A stretch of 55,485 nucleotides of DNA from Bacteroidota bacterium (GCA_023458215.1 JAEXAJ010000030.1:1-55485); one strand, 5' to 3'; shown: positions 17,130 to 25,808, counted from the stretch's first letter. The notes: a model not told the origin generated them from the letters alone. Made by a program: numbers and translations.

Positions 17130-17654
17130 TTAATTAATAGTAGTTATTGATTGCAACGGAGTATAAGTTACACCGGAAATAGTAAGTCCGCGACCTTCCA
17201 CTGTTATATTATAAGTATATTCGTATCCCACGGGCCAGTTATCATTCTCATTAACGTATGGCAATTGCACAGACATAGGAACCCCATCGACAATAAGTGT
17301 CAGAAACAGTCCGGTGGGCGAAGCGATAGCAGGCATAGACAAAGAAGCTACCACATTGGTCTGCAAATGTTTACTATATGCATTGATAGTACCCTTCCCG
17401 GTTAAACTAATAGAATTGGCACTCTTGGCAGGGGTCAATTGTCCTTGCCAACGGTCGTTTATACAGAAATATCCCGAAAGGCTGAGTTCAGTTAATTCTC
17501 CCGGTGCTATAGGCGAAAAAATCTCGCCACGATTAATTATGAAGCGGAATAGTGACTCATCGGTAGCTTTAGCCGTAAAACCCTCCTGTGCCGAAGCAGT
17601 CATTACAATGACTTGAGCCAGAATGGCAACCATACATACAATTAATTTTTTCAT
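17130..17654 (-). CDS. Small secreted protein of the pilus operon, unknown function
   Basis: A 174-residue protein with a cleavable signal peptide (ends MTASAQEG). There is no lipobox cysteine. The mature part is beta-rich with GFTAKATDESLFRFII, YEYTYNITVEGRGLTISG near the end, similar in style to the last strand of fimbrillin-like domains. I do not recognise a family. It lies between the DUF3575/OmpA gene and the main fimbrillin gene (9-bp gap), so it may be a periplasmic assembly factor or a minor subunit. Confidence 0.65.
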   Translation of the reverse strand: MKKLIVCMVAILAQVIVMTASAQEGFTAKATDESLFRFIINRGEIFSPIAPGELTELSLSGYFCINDRWQGQLTPAKSANSISLTGKGTINAYSKHLQTNVVASLSMPAIASPTGLFLTLIVDGVPMSVQLPYVNENDNWPVGYEYTYNITVEGRGLTISGVTYTPLQSITTIN

Positions 17655-17687
17655 GTGTGTTATTCTTTTTATTTTATTTATCTTTCA

Positions 17688-19010
17688 TCAAAAGCGATAG
17701 AGCAGATTGAGGAAACTGCCGGTTATCGTAAATTCATTCTTGTTATATTTACGGCAAAGGTCACTGCACTCTTCATTTGCATCGTATTTCTTTACCGTGG
17801 CATGGCGATAGCCTGCACGCACGTTTACTTCAACAGCCAAACCCTTGTAAAGCGGGAACAGATAGCCCACGGAAAGTCCGCCGCTATAATACTTGCCCGT
17901 ATAGTTTTCTAAAGGACACTTCTGGTTATAGTCTCCCAATTGTCCGTAAACGCCCAAAAATAATCCGCGGAATTTTCCATCATTCTTCCACCAGAAACGC
18001 GGTTCTACGCTGTAAGATGACAATCCCTGATAGCGGTTTCCGTCACTGTACGACCAGTCGCAATAAGAGAAAGCCGCCTTTGCCGACCATCGTTTCAGGA
18101 AGTAATATTCCACGTATATATTAGGTATAACCGTTGTATGAGTAAAATCAGGACGGAAACCCGCCCATTCCAAAAGATTGGTTCCTACGGCAATGGTAGG
18201 TGTGAAGTTGTCTGCCAAAAGAGTGGTATATACATTCTTTCCTCTCTTATTGCCACAGTAAGAATTGCCGTAACGGTCCACCAGCAAAGCACTTTGTACG
18301 TTTTGTCTGTAAAATTGAGAGTTACGATATTGCATGTTGTTCTGCTGAGCATTTACATACCTCTCTTGGGTACTTTGCTCTTGGCTAAATACATCCTTTA
18401 CAGGAACAGACTTTGTAGAATCAGGCACTTCATTACGATCACAGCGTATGACAAGTGTAGCCCTTCTAAGAAGCGGGAAATAGTTACGGTTCAATTCTTT
18501 ATAAATGCGATGGGGCAAGCTTTTCAACTTCCGTTCTTTCTGTTCCGCCGATATTTCAGCCTCCGCAATTTCCTGTATTTTCGCCAATTCCGGATAATCG
18601 GCATTCCGCAAAGCCTCTACCAGTCCGTTCCAATCTTCGGGCACACAATTGATTGTAATTTCTGCTTCCGAAAAGAAAGGACGTAAGTAGTTTTTCAGAC
18701 CCTCGGCCCGTTGAACCGCCAGCTTTTCGTTTTGCTCAAAACTACCCTCCGGAGAGCTATAGCCAGTAATCTCAATACTACGTATGTTTATAAACGGATC
18801 GTTCAGTGTCTTTGTGATATAACTATGCAAACTATTGATCTCATGGATGTTATTAGAGAAATCATAAATAACAAAAGACTTGTTTAAAGGATAATTTAAG
18901 TACCCTTCGAGCTTTGTAGATTGCTGTGCAAATGCAGAACCGGAACAATATATCATTGCCCATAATAGCATAACACTGCCATTCAATAGCAGTTTATTGA
19001 GTTTACCCAT
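17688..19010 (-). CDS. OmpA-like / DUF3575 outer membrane protein of the pilus operon
   Basis: A 440-residue protein with a signal peptide ending SAFAQQ. Residues about 40-195 form an OmpA-like region (IRSIEITGYSSPEGSFEQNEKLAVQRAEGLKNYL), the part that binds peptidoglycan in this family. The C-terminal 190 residues are a predicted beta-barrel-like DUF3575 domain: TPTIAVGTNLLEWAGFRP through a final ITGSFLNLLYRF ending in an aromatic residue, as in outer membrane proteins. Genes of this type commonly head Mfa-like pilus operons and probably hold the pilus base in the envelope. A -7 box TACTTTTG lies 77 bp upstream. Confidence 0.8.
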   Translation of the reverse strand: MGKLNKLLLNGSVMLLWAMIYCSGSAFAQQSTKLEGYLNYPLNKSFVIYDFSNNIHEINSLHSYITKTLNDPFINIRSIEITGYSSPEGSFEQNEKLAVQRAEGLKNYLRPFFSEAEITINCVPEDWNGLVEALRNADYPELAKIQEIAEAEISAEQKERKLKSLPHRIYKELNRNYFPLLRRATLVIRCDRNEVPDSTKSVPVKDVFSQEQSTQERYVNAQQNNMQYRNSQFYRQNVQSALLVDRYGNSYCGNKRGKNVYTTLLADNFTPTIAVGTNLLEWAGFRPDFTHTTVIPNIYVEYYFLKRWSAKAAFSYCDWSYSDGNRYQGLSSYSVEPRFWWKNDGKFRGLFLGVYGQLGDYNQKCPLENYTGKYYSGGLSVGYLFPLYKGLAVEVNVRAGYRHATVKKYDANEECSDLCRKYNKNEFTITGSFLNLLYRF

Positions 19011-19086
19011 GACGTTTTTTTTGTTTGTTTGCTTTAATCTATCCTAAACTTATCAGTGTAAATCGACGTTGATAAAATAGATTTTG

Positions 19087-19094
19087 CAAAAGTA
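19087..19094 (-). promoter_or_regulatory. Putative -7 box upstream of the pilus operon
   Basis: Minus-strand TACTTTTG matches TAnnTTTG. No clear TTG is found 19-21 bp upstream; instead, the 22-bp repeat array D (19127-19192) begins 33 bp upstream, the place where an activator would bind. Confidence 0.45.
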
Positions 19095-19126
19095 TGGAAA
19101 GTTAAACGATATAAAAGAGTGGATGA

Positions 19127-19192
19127 GTAGCCTATATATCACTGTAATATGGCTAATATATCACTGTTATGTAGCCAATATATCACAGGTCA
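19127..19192. repeat. 22-bp tandem repeat array D (three units)
   Basis: Three units begin at 19127, 19149 and 19171. Each carries the core AATATATCAC or TATATATCAC preceded by GTAGCC or ATGGCT, with the same 22-bp spacing. The last unit overlaps the final codons of the XRE gene. The array sits between that regulator and the pilus operon. Confidence 0.8.
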
Positions 19193-19395
19193 GAATTAAG
19201 CAGGTCGGTATAGCATTGAAAGAAGTTATGATTAAGGGCTTTAGATATGCGCAAAAGCAGATCGGTATCAATGCTTTCGCGTTTGAATATCTTATAAATA
19301 TTTGTCCTGTCACAATACAACTTTCTGCCAAGCCAAGCTGCGGATCGCTCTTGCCGCAACAATTCTTCCTCAATTAAATGTCCGATGTGAATCAT
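19183..19395 (-). CDS. Small XRE-like helix-turn-helix protein
   Basis: A 70-residue protein beginning MIHIGHLIEEELLRQERS and including AWLGRKLYCDRTNIYKIFKR and ESIDTDLLLRISKALNHNFF. These form a compact Cro/C1-type helix-turn-helix as in many small Bacteroidales regulators. It precedes the pilus operon on the same strand and probably regulates it; its stop codon lies inside repeat array D, a candidate operator. A 68-residue frame overlapping in another phase is a shadow and has no such pattern. Confidence 0.75.
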   Translation of the reverse strand: MIHIGHLIEEELLRQERSAAWLGRKLYCDRTNIYKIFKRESIDTDLLLRISKALNHNFFQCYTDLLNSDL

Positions 19396-19427
19396 AGTGC
19401 TGTATAAAAGAAGGCGGAACCATTCGA

Positions 19428-19559
19428 CTTATTTTGCATCTAGGTACCGCCAAGCACCCCGTAAGTAAATAAGTACGAACAGTCCACGCCTAACAGCGTG
19501 AACTTTCACATACTTATTCTCACTTACTTCAATTGGCGGTTTCAGATGCAGAGAATAAG
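19428..19559 (-). ncRNA. Long imperfect palindrome in the leader of the XRE/pilus transcript
   Basis: Three nested pairings occur. GCATCT with ACCGCCAA on the left (19428-19453) pairs with TTGGCGGT and AGATGC on the right (19533-19559). Inside these, GTAAGTAAATAAGTA (19461-19475) pairs with TACTTATTCTCACTTAC (19511-19527). In the centre, CACGC and GCGTG flank CTAACA. A consensus minus-strand promoter lies upstream at 19745-19774, so the element would be transcribed as a structured leader. No known RNA family is recognised; it might instead be a small mobile palindrome. The rest of 19396-19809 shows no gene. Confidence 0.5.
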
Positions 19560-19744
19560 AGCTAAAGCTCAATTTCTAATAAGTATAAGAATGGAAACGC
19601 TTTCCCTATTGTTTAAATATTACATTCATTTAATATATATCAGCAAGTTACAACGCTTGGTGAAACATGTTTATAATAAGATTAAGTATATTATCTATTT
19701 CGTATTCAAACGTTTTTAAAATGCAGATACTCCGGACAAGTGCA

Positions 19745-19774
19745 CAAAGATACATCTAATAATCAAAAAAACAA
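19745..19774 (-). promoter_or_regulatory. Bacteroides-type promoter for the XRE regulator and probably the pilus operon
   Basis: Minus-strand TTG (19772-19774), 19-bp spacer, TATCTTTG (19745-19752). The transcript would start near 19738 and have a leader of about 340 nt, including the 132-nt palindrome, before the XRE start at 19395. Confidence 0.6.
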
Positions 19775-19809
19775 TAAGACTCTTAAATAGGAATTCCTTC
19801 CCATTTTGA

Positions 19810-20496
19810 TTATAATGCCTTCCAGAACTTCTGAAAATCCTTATAACGGCCGTAGCACACCAATTCATCGCCTGCCTGTATCTTGTCGTTGTCCGGCAAT
19901 TCATTCTTCACGCCGTGTTCAATGACCGAGATACCTACACAGTTCTTTAATAGCTCGGCACGTTTCAGGGCAATCAGCTTTAAACCAAATTCCTGATCCA
20001 AGTTCAGTTCATTGACAAAGTAGCCTACAAACTTTTCAGGAACGGCAAATTTAACTACATAGTAGGTAGAATCAAGTCTGAAAGTCTCGATATTATTACC
20101 AAATTCCAGTCGGCGCACCAAACCACGTGCGGCATCTTCTTCAGGAGTAAGAATGCGTTCCAGTTCAAAAGCTTCGAGCACCGAACGGTGCACTGCATCA
20201 ATGGCACGAGCATACACATGTTCCACCTTCTTTTGCTTCAGCAAAGCTACTACGCGAATAGACGCACCGAAATTCTCGCCAATGGCAACAATGACCACAT
20301 CTACTGAATTGAGAGGAAGAACAGAGAGGGCTTGTTCATCCGTTGCATCAATTACGAAGGCGGTGGCTACCTTTTCTTTCAATCCGTCTACACGAGCAGG
20401 GCTCACATCCGCACCTATCACCTCATGTCCCAAAGCCGAAAGTTCCTCGGCCAGTGCATGACCGTAATTTCCTAAACCGATAATAATATATTTCAT
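19810..20496 (-). CDS. Potassium uptake regulatory subunit (TrkA/KtrA-like RCK)
   Basis: A 228-residue cytoplasmic RCK protein. The N-terminal Rossmann fold starts MKYIIIGLGNYGHALAEEL with GxGxxG for NAD(H) or ATP, followed by the acidic ADVS after strand 2 and FVIDATDEQAL. The C-terminal 80 residues are a TrkA_C domain. It gates the ion-conducting TrkH/KtrB subunit, encoded directly upstream with a 15-bp gap, according to nucleotide state. Its single RCK unit (rather than the doubled E. coli TrkA) fits the Ktr type. Confidence 0.9.
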   Translation of the reverse strand: MKYIIIGLGNYGHALAEELSALGHEVIGADVSPARVDGLKEKVATAFVIDATDEQALSVLPLNSVDVVIVAIGENFGASIRVVALLKQKKVEHVYARAIDAVHRSVLEAFELERILTPEEDAARGLVRRLEFGNNIETFRLDSTYYVVKFAVPEKFVGYFVNELNLDQEFGLKLIALKRAELLKNCVGISVIEHGVKNELPDNDKIQAGDELVCYGRYKDFQKFWKAL

Positions 20497-20511
20497 AAAT
20501 CGAGAATTAAA

Positions 20512-22341
20512 CTAGTTTATTATAATCTCCCCACTTGGATATTGATATTTCGTAAGTTTCTTTTGCTTGATAATACCGAGCATCAACGTAATGAGTCCGA
20601 CACGGCCGATAAACATCAACGAAGCAATCAGCAACTTGCTGCTATCTTGTAATAAAGTGGTAGCATTCAAGCTGGAACCTACTGTACCCAACGCCGATAC
20701 GCATTCAAAAGTAATGGTCAAAATAGACATGCGCGGTTCCAGCATACTGATAACGAAAATGTATAAGAATAAAACACCAAAAGACATCACCACCGTAGCA
20801 TTGGCACGACGTATGGAGTCTTGTGACAATTCGCGACCAAAAACCTCTACCCGCTCCGTGCCACGCACCACCGCTACCAAATTCAGTACCACTACAGCAA
20901 ATGCGTTTACTTTTACACCACCGGCAGTAGACTGAGCAGCCCCTCCTACCCACATCAGGAAGAGATAGATCAGCAATGATTGTACACTCAACCCTGTCAA
21001 ATCTACACTGGAGAAGCCTGCCGTGCGGGGACATGTAGCGTTGAAAAATGCTTGCGTCCACTTATCAGCAACCGGCATTCCCGCAAAAGATGCGTTCCAC
21101 TCAAATATAGCAATGCCCACTGTACCAAAAAACAAAAGCAAGAAAGTTACAATCAGTACAATGCGTGTATTCAAGTTATATAAATGATAAAAGCTCCGTC
21201 GCCCCCAGTCCCAAGTATGCAGATACCTCCAAAAGCGTTTCAGGTGAAAAAGTGCTATATCTTTAAAATTCACCAGAATCGGAAAACCGATACCACCCAA
21301 AATAATCAGCAAAGAAATATAGATATAAAACGGATTATGTCCGGTCATCACCAACGGGTTACCCAAATTTCCGGGAAGCGTGGAGAATCCGGCATTACAG
21401 AAGGCAGAAATAGCGTGGAAAGCCGAAAATGCCAGTTCTTCCTCAAAATCCATTCCCATTGTACCATGAATATCACTCCAGATGGCAAGCATTCCTACAC
21501 CTTCTATCGCCAGCGTAAAAACAAGAATATAGACCAAAGTGGAAAGTAGCGAGTTCAAAGAATTAGAACTGACCATATCACGCACCACCAACTGATTATA
21601 CAACGACGTATTACCCATAAAGAACATCGCAAAGAAACTGGTCAATGTCATTACTCCCAAACCTCCGATCTGAATCAGAAGAATAATCACCACAAAACCT
21701 GCCGGAGTAAAAGTAGAGGCTACATCCACCGAAGTCAGTCCCGTAACGCATACCGCACTGGTAGCAATAAACAGAGAATCGACCCAAGCAATGCCGTTAA
21801 TGGTGCACCGTGGAAGCATCAGCAATCCCGTACCTATCAGTATAATAAATAGAAAACTAACTGCCAAGATCAGCGAAGGATTGGTACGCCTGCCTAACAT
21901 TCGCACCAGCCCATTGGAGAGATTCAAGAACGAGAAAAGCAGCAATAAGATGATACGATAACTCTTTCCATGCAAAAAAGTCCAGAATTGAAGAATAGCT
22001 CCCCCCTCGTCCGGGCGATGGAAAATAACGGGAATTATAGTCAAATAAAGTAAGGCAGTCAACACCCAGGTGAGTTTACTGAATTTACGCCGGGTATCTT
22101 TATATTCGAGTAAAAGTCGTAAAGTAACATCTGCCAGAAAGACAATCCATACTCCATGATACAGACCATTCAGTTTATGCACTTCTGCATCCGAAATTGG
22201 AAATCCATGCTCATAGACAACTCCTAAAATCAAAAGGATAGATGCGAGGTAAGTAATCAAAGTCATCCCTCCCAATATTAGTTTGGTATAAGGATGAATC
22301 CATTTATTTTGATATAAAAGATATTTATGATAGATTTTCAT
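20512..22341 (-). CDS. Potassium transporter TrkH/KtrB family
   Basis: A membrane protein of about 609 residues from MKIYHKYLLYQNK. An in-frame ATG four codons earlier (22353) would leave only about 7 nt of leader from the predicted promoter, so the later start is preferred. Selectivity-filter-like segments include TSAVCVTGLTSVDV, FCNAGFSTLPGNLGNP, TCPRTAGFSSVD and SALGTVGSS, the four pore loops of the family. The extra N-terminal about 150 residues add several membrane helices before the usual Ktr core. It conducts K+ across the inner membrane with the KtrA-like partner next to it. Confidence 0.9.
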   Translation of the reverse strand: MKIYHKYLLYQNKWIHPYTKLILGGMTLITYLASILLILGVVYEHGFPISDAEVHKLNGLYHGVWIVFLADVTLRLLLEYKDTRRKFSKLTWVLTALLYLTIIPVIFHRPDEGGAILQFWTFLHGKSYRIILLLLFSFLNLSNGLVRMLGRRTNPSLILAVSFLFIILIGTGLLMLPRCTINGIAWVDSLFIATSAVCVTGLTSVDVASTFTPAGFVVIILLIQIGGLGVMTLTSFFAMFFMGNTSLYNQLVVRDMVSSNSLNSLLSTLVYILVFTLAIEGVGMLAIWSDIHGTMGMDFEEELAFSAFHAISAFCNAGFSTLPGNLGNPLVMTGHNPFYIYISLLIILGGIGFPILVNFKDIALFHLKRFWRYLHTWDWGRRSFYHLYNLNTRIVLIVTFLLLFFGTVGIAIFEWNASFAGMPVADKWTQAFFNATCPRTAGFSSVDLTGLSVQSLLIYLFLMWVGGAAQSTAGGVKVNAFAVVVLNLVAVVRGTERVEVFGRELSQDSIRRANATVVMSFGVLFLYIFVISMLEPRMSILTITFECVSALGTVGSSLNATTLLQDSSKLLIASLMFIGRVGLITLMLGIIKQKKLTKYQYPSGEIIIN

Positions 22342-22366
22342 GCATACAGACATTAACGAAACACGG

Positions 22367-22397
22367 CAAACTTAGACAATTCTGCTTTCATATACAA
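22367..22397 (-). promoter_or_regulatory. Bacteroides-type promoter for the potassium uptake operon
   Basis: Minus-strand TTG (22395-22397), 20-bp spacer, TAAGTTTG (22367-22374). The transcription start would be near 22360. Confidence 0.65.
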
Positions 22398-22436
22398 AAA
22401 ACAAACAGAAAAAGAAATTGATTTAAAAATAATGGC

Positions 22437-22444
22437 TACATTTG
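22437..22444 (+). promoter_or_regulatory. Putative -7 box for the TrpB2 gene
   Basis: TACATTTG matches TAnnTTTG, 34 bp before the ATG at 22478. A TTG lies only 16 bp upstream, shorter than usual. It is divergent from the potassium operon promoter. Confidence 0.4.
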
Positions 22445-22477
22445 GGCTCTGAATTACTAATATTTTTAACTACTATT

Positions 22478-23845
22478 ATGAGCGATAAGACAAAAAGATT
22501 CATCCTTCCGGAAGATGAAATACCACGTTATTGGTACAACATACAAGCTGATATGGCAAATAAGCCCATGCCGCCGCTTCATCCCGGTACCAAACAACCC
22601 TTGAAAGCAGAAGACCTGTATCCGATATTTGCCGAAGAACTTTGTCGTCAGGAATTGAACCAGACGGATGCCTGGATTGAAATCCCCGAAGAAGTACGCG
22701 AAATGTATAAATACTACCGCAGTACTCCCTTGGTACGTGCGTACGGATTGGAAAAAGCGCTGGGCACTCCGGCACATATCTACTTCAAAAACGAGAGTGT
22801 CAGCCCGATGGGTTCACACAAACTGAACTCAGCGATTCCGCAAGCTTATTACTGCAAGAAGGAAGGCGTAACCAACGTCACCACCGAAACGGGTGCCGGA
22901 CAATGGGGTGCTTCGCTCGCATACGCTGCCCGCCTCTTTGGACTGGAAGCAGCCGTTTATCAGGTAAAAATCAGCTACGAGCAGAAACCTTACCGCCGCA
23001 GCATTATGCAGACATTCGGGGCACAGGTCACTCCGTCTCCTTCGATGTCGACCCGTGCCGGAAAGGATATTCTGACCGCTCATCCCAACCATCAGGGTTC
23101 ATTGGGTACAGCAATTTCCGAGGCTATCGAACTGGCACAAAATACTCCTAATTGTAAATATACACTCGGTTCCGTATTGAGCCACGTTACTCTGCATCAA
23201 ACCGTTATAGGACTGGAAGCTGAAAAGCAAATGGCTATGGCAGGTGAATATCCCGATATGGTAATCGGCTGCTTTGGTGGCGGTTCTAACTTTGGCGGTA
23301 TCTCCTTCCCGTTTATGCGCCATACGATCCTCGAAGGCAAAAAAACACGCTTTATTGCTGCCGAACCGTCTTCTTGTCCGAAACTGACTCGTGGTAAATT
23401 CCAATATGACTTTGGTGATGAAGCCGGATATACTCCGTTGTTACCGATGTTCACCCTGGGACACAATTTTGCTCCTGCCAATATTCATGCCGGCGGATTG
23501 CGTTATCATGGCGCAGGCGTCATCGTTTCCCAATTGTTGAAAGACGGATTGATGGAAGCTGTAGACATCAAACAACTTGAATCTTTCGAAGCAGGTTGCC
23601 TGTTTGCACAAGTGGAAGGTATCATTCCCGCACCGGAATCTTGCCACGCCATTGCAGCCGCCGTTCGCGAAGCAAACAAATGCAAGGAGAGCGGTGAAGA
23701 AAAGGTTATTTTGTTCAATCTTTCCGGTCATGGCTTGATAGATATGGCATCTTACGATAAATACCTCTCCGGTGATTTAGTAAATTACGACCTTACCGAT
23801 GAAGATATTCAAAAGAATCTGGATGAAATAGGTCAGTTGGGTTAA
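22478..23845 (+). CDS. trpB: Tryptophan synthase beta chain, TrpB2 type
   Basis: A 455-residue PLP enzyme. The start MSDKTKRFILPEDEIP is preferred; an upstream TTG at 22442 adds residues that do not fit. The PLP lysine is in SPMGSHKLNSA (K115). ETGAGQWG replaces the ETGAGQHG of classical TrpB, and GCFGGGSNFGG binds the cofactor phosphate. The length and long N-terminal extension identify the TrpB2 class, which condenses serine and indole and often occurs outside the trp operon, as here (no trp genes nearby). Its TAA shares the palindromic TTAA with the stop of the convergent ClC gene. Confidence 0.9.
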   Translation: MSDKTKRFILPEDEIPRYWYNIQADMANKPMPPLHPGTKQPLKAEDLYPIFAEELCRQELNQTDAWIEIPEEVREMYKYYRSTPLVRAYGLEKALGTPAHIYFKNESVSPMGSHKLNSAIPQAYYCKKEGVTNVTTETGAGQWGASLAYAARLFGLEAAVYQVKISYEQKPYRRSIMQTFGAQVTPSPSMSTRAGKDILTAHPNHQGSLGTAISEAIELAQNTPNCKYTLGSVLSHVTLHQTVIGLEAEKQMAMAGEYPDMVIGCFGGGSNFGGISFPFMRHTILEGKKTRFIAAEPSSCPKLTRGKFQYDFGDEAGYTPLLPMFTLGHNFAPANIHAGGLRYHGAGVIVSQLLKDGLMEAVDIKQLESFEAGCLFAQVEGIIPAPESCHAIAAAVREANKCKESGEEKVILFNLSGHGLIDMASYDKYLSGDLVNYDLTDEDIQKNLDEIGQLG

Positions 23846-25440
23846 TAGATATTTGCCATGCTGACAAGCGGTTCATAGAGTTTCTCTATGTCCTCCGAAT
23901 CCATCTCAATTTGTACTTGGTCCCCCGGAATCAAACGTGTTCCTTTGGGGACCAAATTTTTTCCATCACGATGTACATTAATAATGATACAACGTTCGGG
24001 AAGTAAAAGTTCGTCAACCATTTTTCCATCCAAATAAGAATCTGTCATAATTTCTACAGAAAGCGTATAACGATCTTCTTCTTTAAAGTCGGGCGCATGT
24101 ATCATATCTTCGTATAGGGCAACATTGAACGGTCGCATTTGGAGGAGTTCCGTAAAATAATAAGTCAGCCCGCCCACAACGACCGAAGGATAAAACACTT
24201 CGAAGTGTCCCGTGATTTCGGTAATCAACACGATGGCAGTAAGTGGCGTGCGCTCGATGGCTACCAGGAAAGCGGACATACAAACCAACATCACATAACT
24301 TACGTTCTCGTAACTGATAATGCCATAATATACTCCTACCAATCCGATGACCCGCCCCAGCAAACCACCCGTAACCAGCGTAGGGATAAAATTTCCTCCC
24401 GGCAATCCCGACGAAATAGAAAAGACGGAGAATCCAAAATGTAGAAACAGCATGGCTACCACCCACATGAGATCTGTACTTCCATTCTGCGCCTGCCCCA
24501 ACAAAAACTGCTCGCCCCCGCCTGTCAGGTTTACTTGCATCAGTGAAATGGAATAGGCCACCAGCAACAAATAGAGTAATTTAATGTACACAGGAGTTGT
24601 TGCCCTGCCATACACACGCTTAAAAGATATCAGTAAAGACGAATAAAGTTTTCCACAGACAGAAATGACTACTGCCAAAATAAGAAAATACTTCATTTGG
24701 ACAAAAAACGTAATTATCGGCTCGGCAACTTCTATCAGATGATAGGGATTAACAGGAAAAACCAAGCTTGCCACAGCCCCCGCCACAACTCCCGCCAATA
24801 AAGTAGTAATAGCTGTTTTAGGAGCGTCAAAACGCTCTATGGATTCTATGACGATAAGCGAAGAAGCCAATGGTGCAGCAAAAGCAGCCGCAAGGCCTGC
24901 TCCCGCTCCTGCAGCCAGCAATTGTTTCTGTTCCCCTTTCAAAATCCGCGTCCATCGCGCAACCAAACTGCCCACATAGGACCCGATTTGTACCGAAGGA
25001 CCTTCACGCCCCAATGATAATCCGGTAAAAACTGCCAAAATACCGCCCACAAACTTAGAGATCAGTTCTATAAATGGATGCTTGTAAGTGATGCGCCCGT
25101 TGATGGCGCCACGTGTCTGGGGAATACCTCCACCACTAATAAGAGGCATCTTTTTTACCATCCATGCCACAAAGATCAAGATTCCCCAAAACAAAAGAAA
25201 TAAAGGAATGTGCCAGTACCAGGCGGGACGGGAAGCAAAAAACTCACCGCGCACATGCAACAGATAATAGAGAAGATAATGATAAGGCACAGTGACCAGC
25301 CCGGTCAACAACCCAACAATCATACTGACAAAATACAGCCGGGCATCTACCAGTTTAAGTTTCCAAATGTGCCAGTCGCGGACGGTTTTCCACCCCTTAA
25401 CTTTTACCCAAAGATTTTTTGCTTTATTCCATAACTCCAT
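23842..25440 (-). CDS. ClC-family chloride channel/antiporter with C-terminal TrkA_C domain
   Basis: A 532-residue membrane protein. ClC signatures are GGGIPQTRG (residues 103-111, in place of GSGIP), GREGPSVQIG (144-153, with the gating glutamate) and GLPGGNFIPTLVTGG. The C-terminal about 80 residues (YTLSVEIMTDSYLDGK to the end) form a TrkA_C/RCK_C-like regulatory domain, as in many bacterial ClC proteins; it may bind a nucleotide or ligand. It moves chloride, probably in exchange for protons. It shares a stop-codon overlap of 3-4 bp with the convergent trpB gene. Confidence 0.9.
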   Translation of the reverse strand: MELWNKAKNLWVKVKGWKTVRDWHIWKLKLVDARLYFVSMIVGLLTGLVTVPYHYLLYYLLHVRGEFFASRPAWYWHIPLFLLFWGILIFVAWMVKKMPLISGGGIPQTRGAINGRITYKHPFIELISKFVGGILAVFTGLSLGREGPSVQIGSYVGSLVARWTRILKGEQKQLLAAGAGAGLAAAFAAPLASSLIVIESIERFDAPKTAITTLLAGVVAGAVASLVFPVNPYHLIEVAEPIITFFVQMKYFLILAVVISVCGKLYSSLLISFKRVYGRATTPVYIKLLYLLLVAYSISLMQVNLTGGGEQFLLGQAQNGSTDLMWVVAMLFLHFGFSVFSISSGLPGGNFIPTLVTGGLLGRVIGLVGVYYGIISYENVSYVMLVCMSAFLVAIERTPLTAIVLITEITGHFEVFYPSVVVGGLTYYFTELLQMRPFNVALYEDMIHAPDFKEEDRYTLSVEIMTDSYLDGKMVDELLLPERCIIINVHRDGKNLVPKGTRLIPGDQVQIEMDSEDIEKLYEPLVSMANIY

Positions 25441-25443
25441 AAT

Positions 25444-25497
25444 AAAACAACTCCCATTACTTGCGTTTTACAACAACAAGAAACGGGAGTTGTTTTA
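25444..25497 (-). terminator. Stem-loop between the DUF4250 gene and the ClC gene
   Basis: AAAACAACTCCC (25444-25455) pairs with GGGAGTTGTTTT (25486-25497) around a 30-nt loop. It follows the DUF4250 stop by 14 bp and precedes the ClC ATG at once. It may be a terminator or a structure at the ClC start. Confidence 0.5.
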
Positions 25498-25511
25498 TCG
25501 AGAAGCATTAT

Positions 25512-25688
25512 TTACCAAAATCTGTTCTTAGTAGGATTGTATTCAAATCCTACGGTCTTCAATTTTCGTACAATGTCTTCTTTCTCTACATTCATATCCT
25601 CGCAGAGAGCATCAAGCGAAGGATAAAAATCACGTAGTTTCATGTTGATGAAGCTATATAGCATCATCGGCTCTTCGGGTAATTTCAT
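25512..25688 (-). CDS. DUF4250-like small protein (58 residues)
   Basis: A short gene easily missed by length cut-offs. It reads MKLPEEPMMLYSFINMKLRD then FYPSLDALCEDMNVEKEDIV and ends FEYNPTKNRFW. This is the pattern of DUF4250: a conserved LP..PMML.SF.N.KLRD start, an acidic helix, and an aromatic end. The protein is cytoplasmic, helical and has no known function; homologues are frequent in Bacteroidetes and Firmicutes. A stem-loop follows its stop codon, suggesting its own transcript. Confidence 0.85.
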   Translation of the reverse strand: MKLPEEPMMLYSFINMKLRDFYPSLDALCEDMNVEKEDIVRKLKTVGFEYNPTKNRFW

Positions 25689-25808
25689 CGTTATAATCTT
25701 TTTAAATTAAACTAATACCGGGTGCAAAATTACAATAAAAAACGAAAACGATACATATTTATGGCTTGAATATGTACCTTGTTTACGCAAACGATTGTAT
25801 AACGGGCG

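Noticed and set aside
19428..19559. Invertible promoter (phase variation) at the inverted repeats upstream of the XRE/pilus genes
   Set aside because: The segment between the repeats is itself palindromic and holds no TAnnTTTG box; no recombinase gene is near. A long hairpin explains it better.
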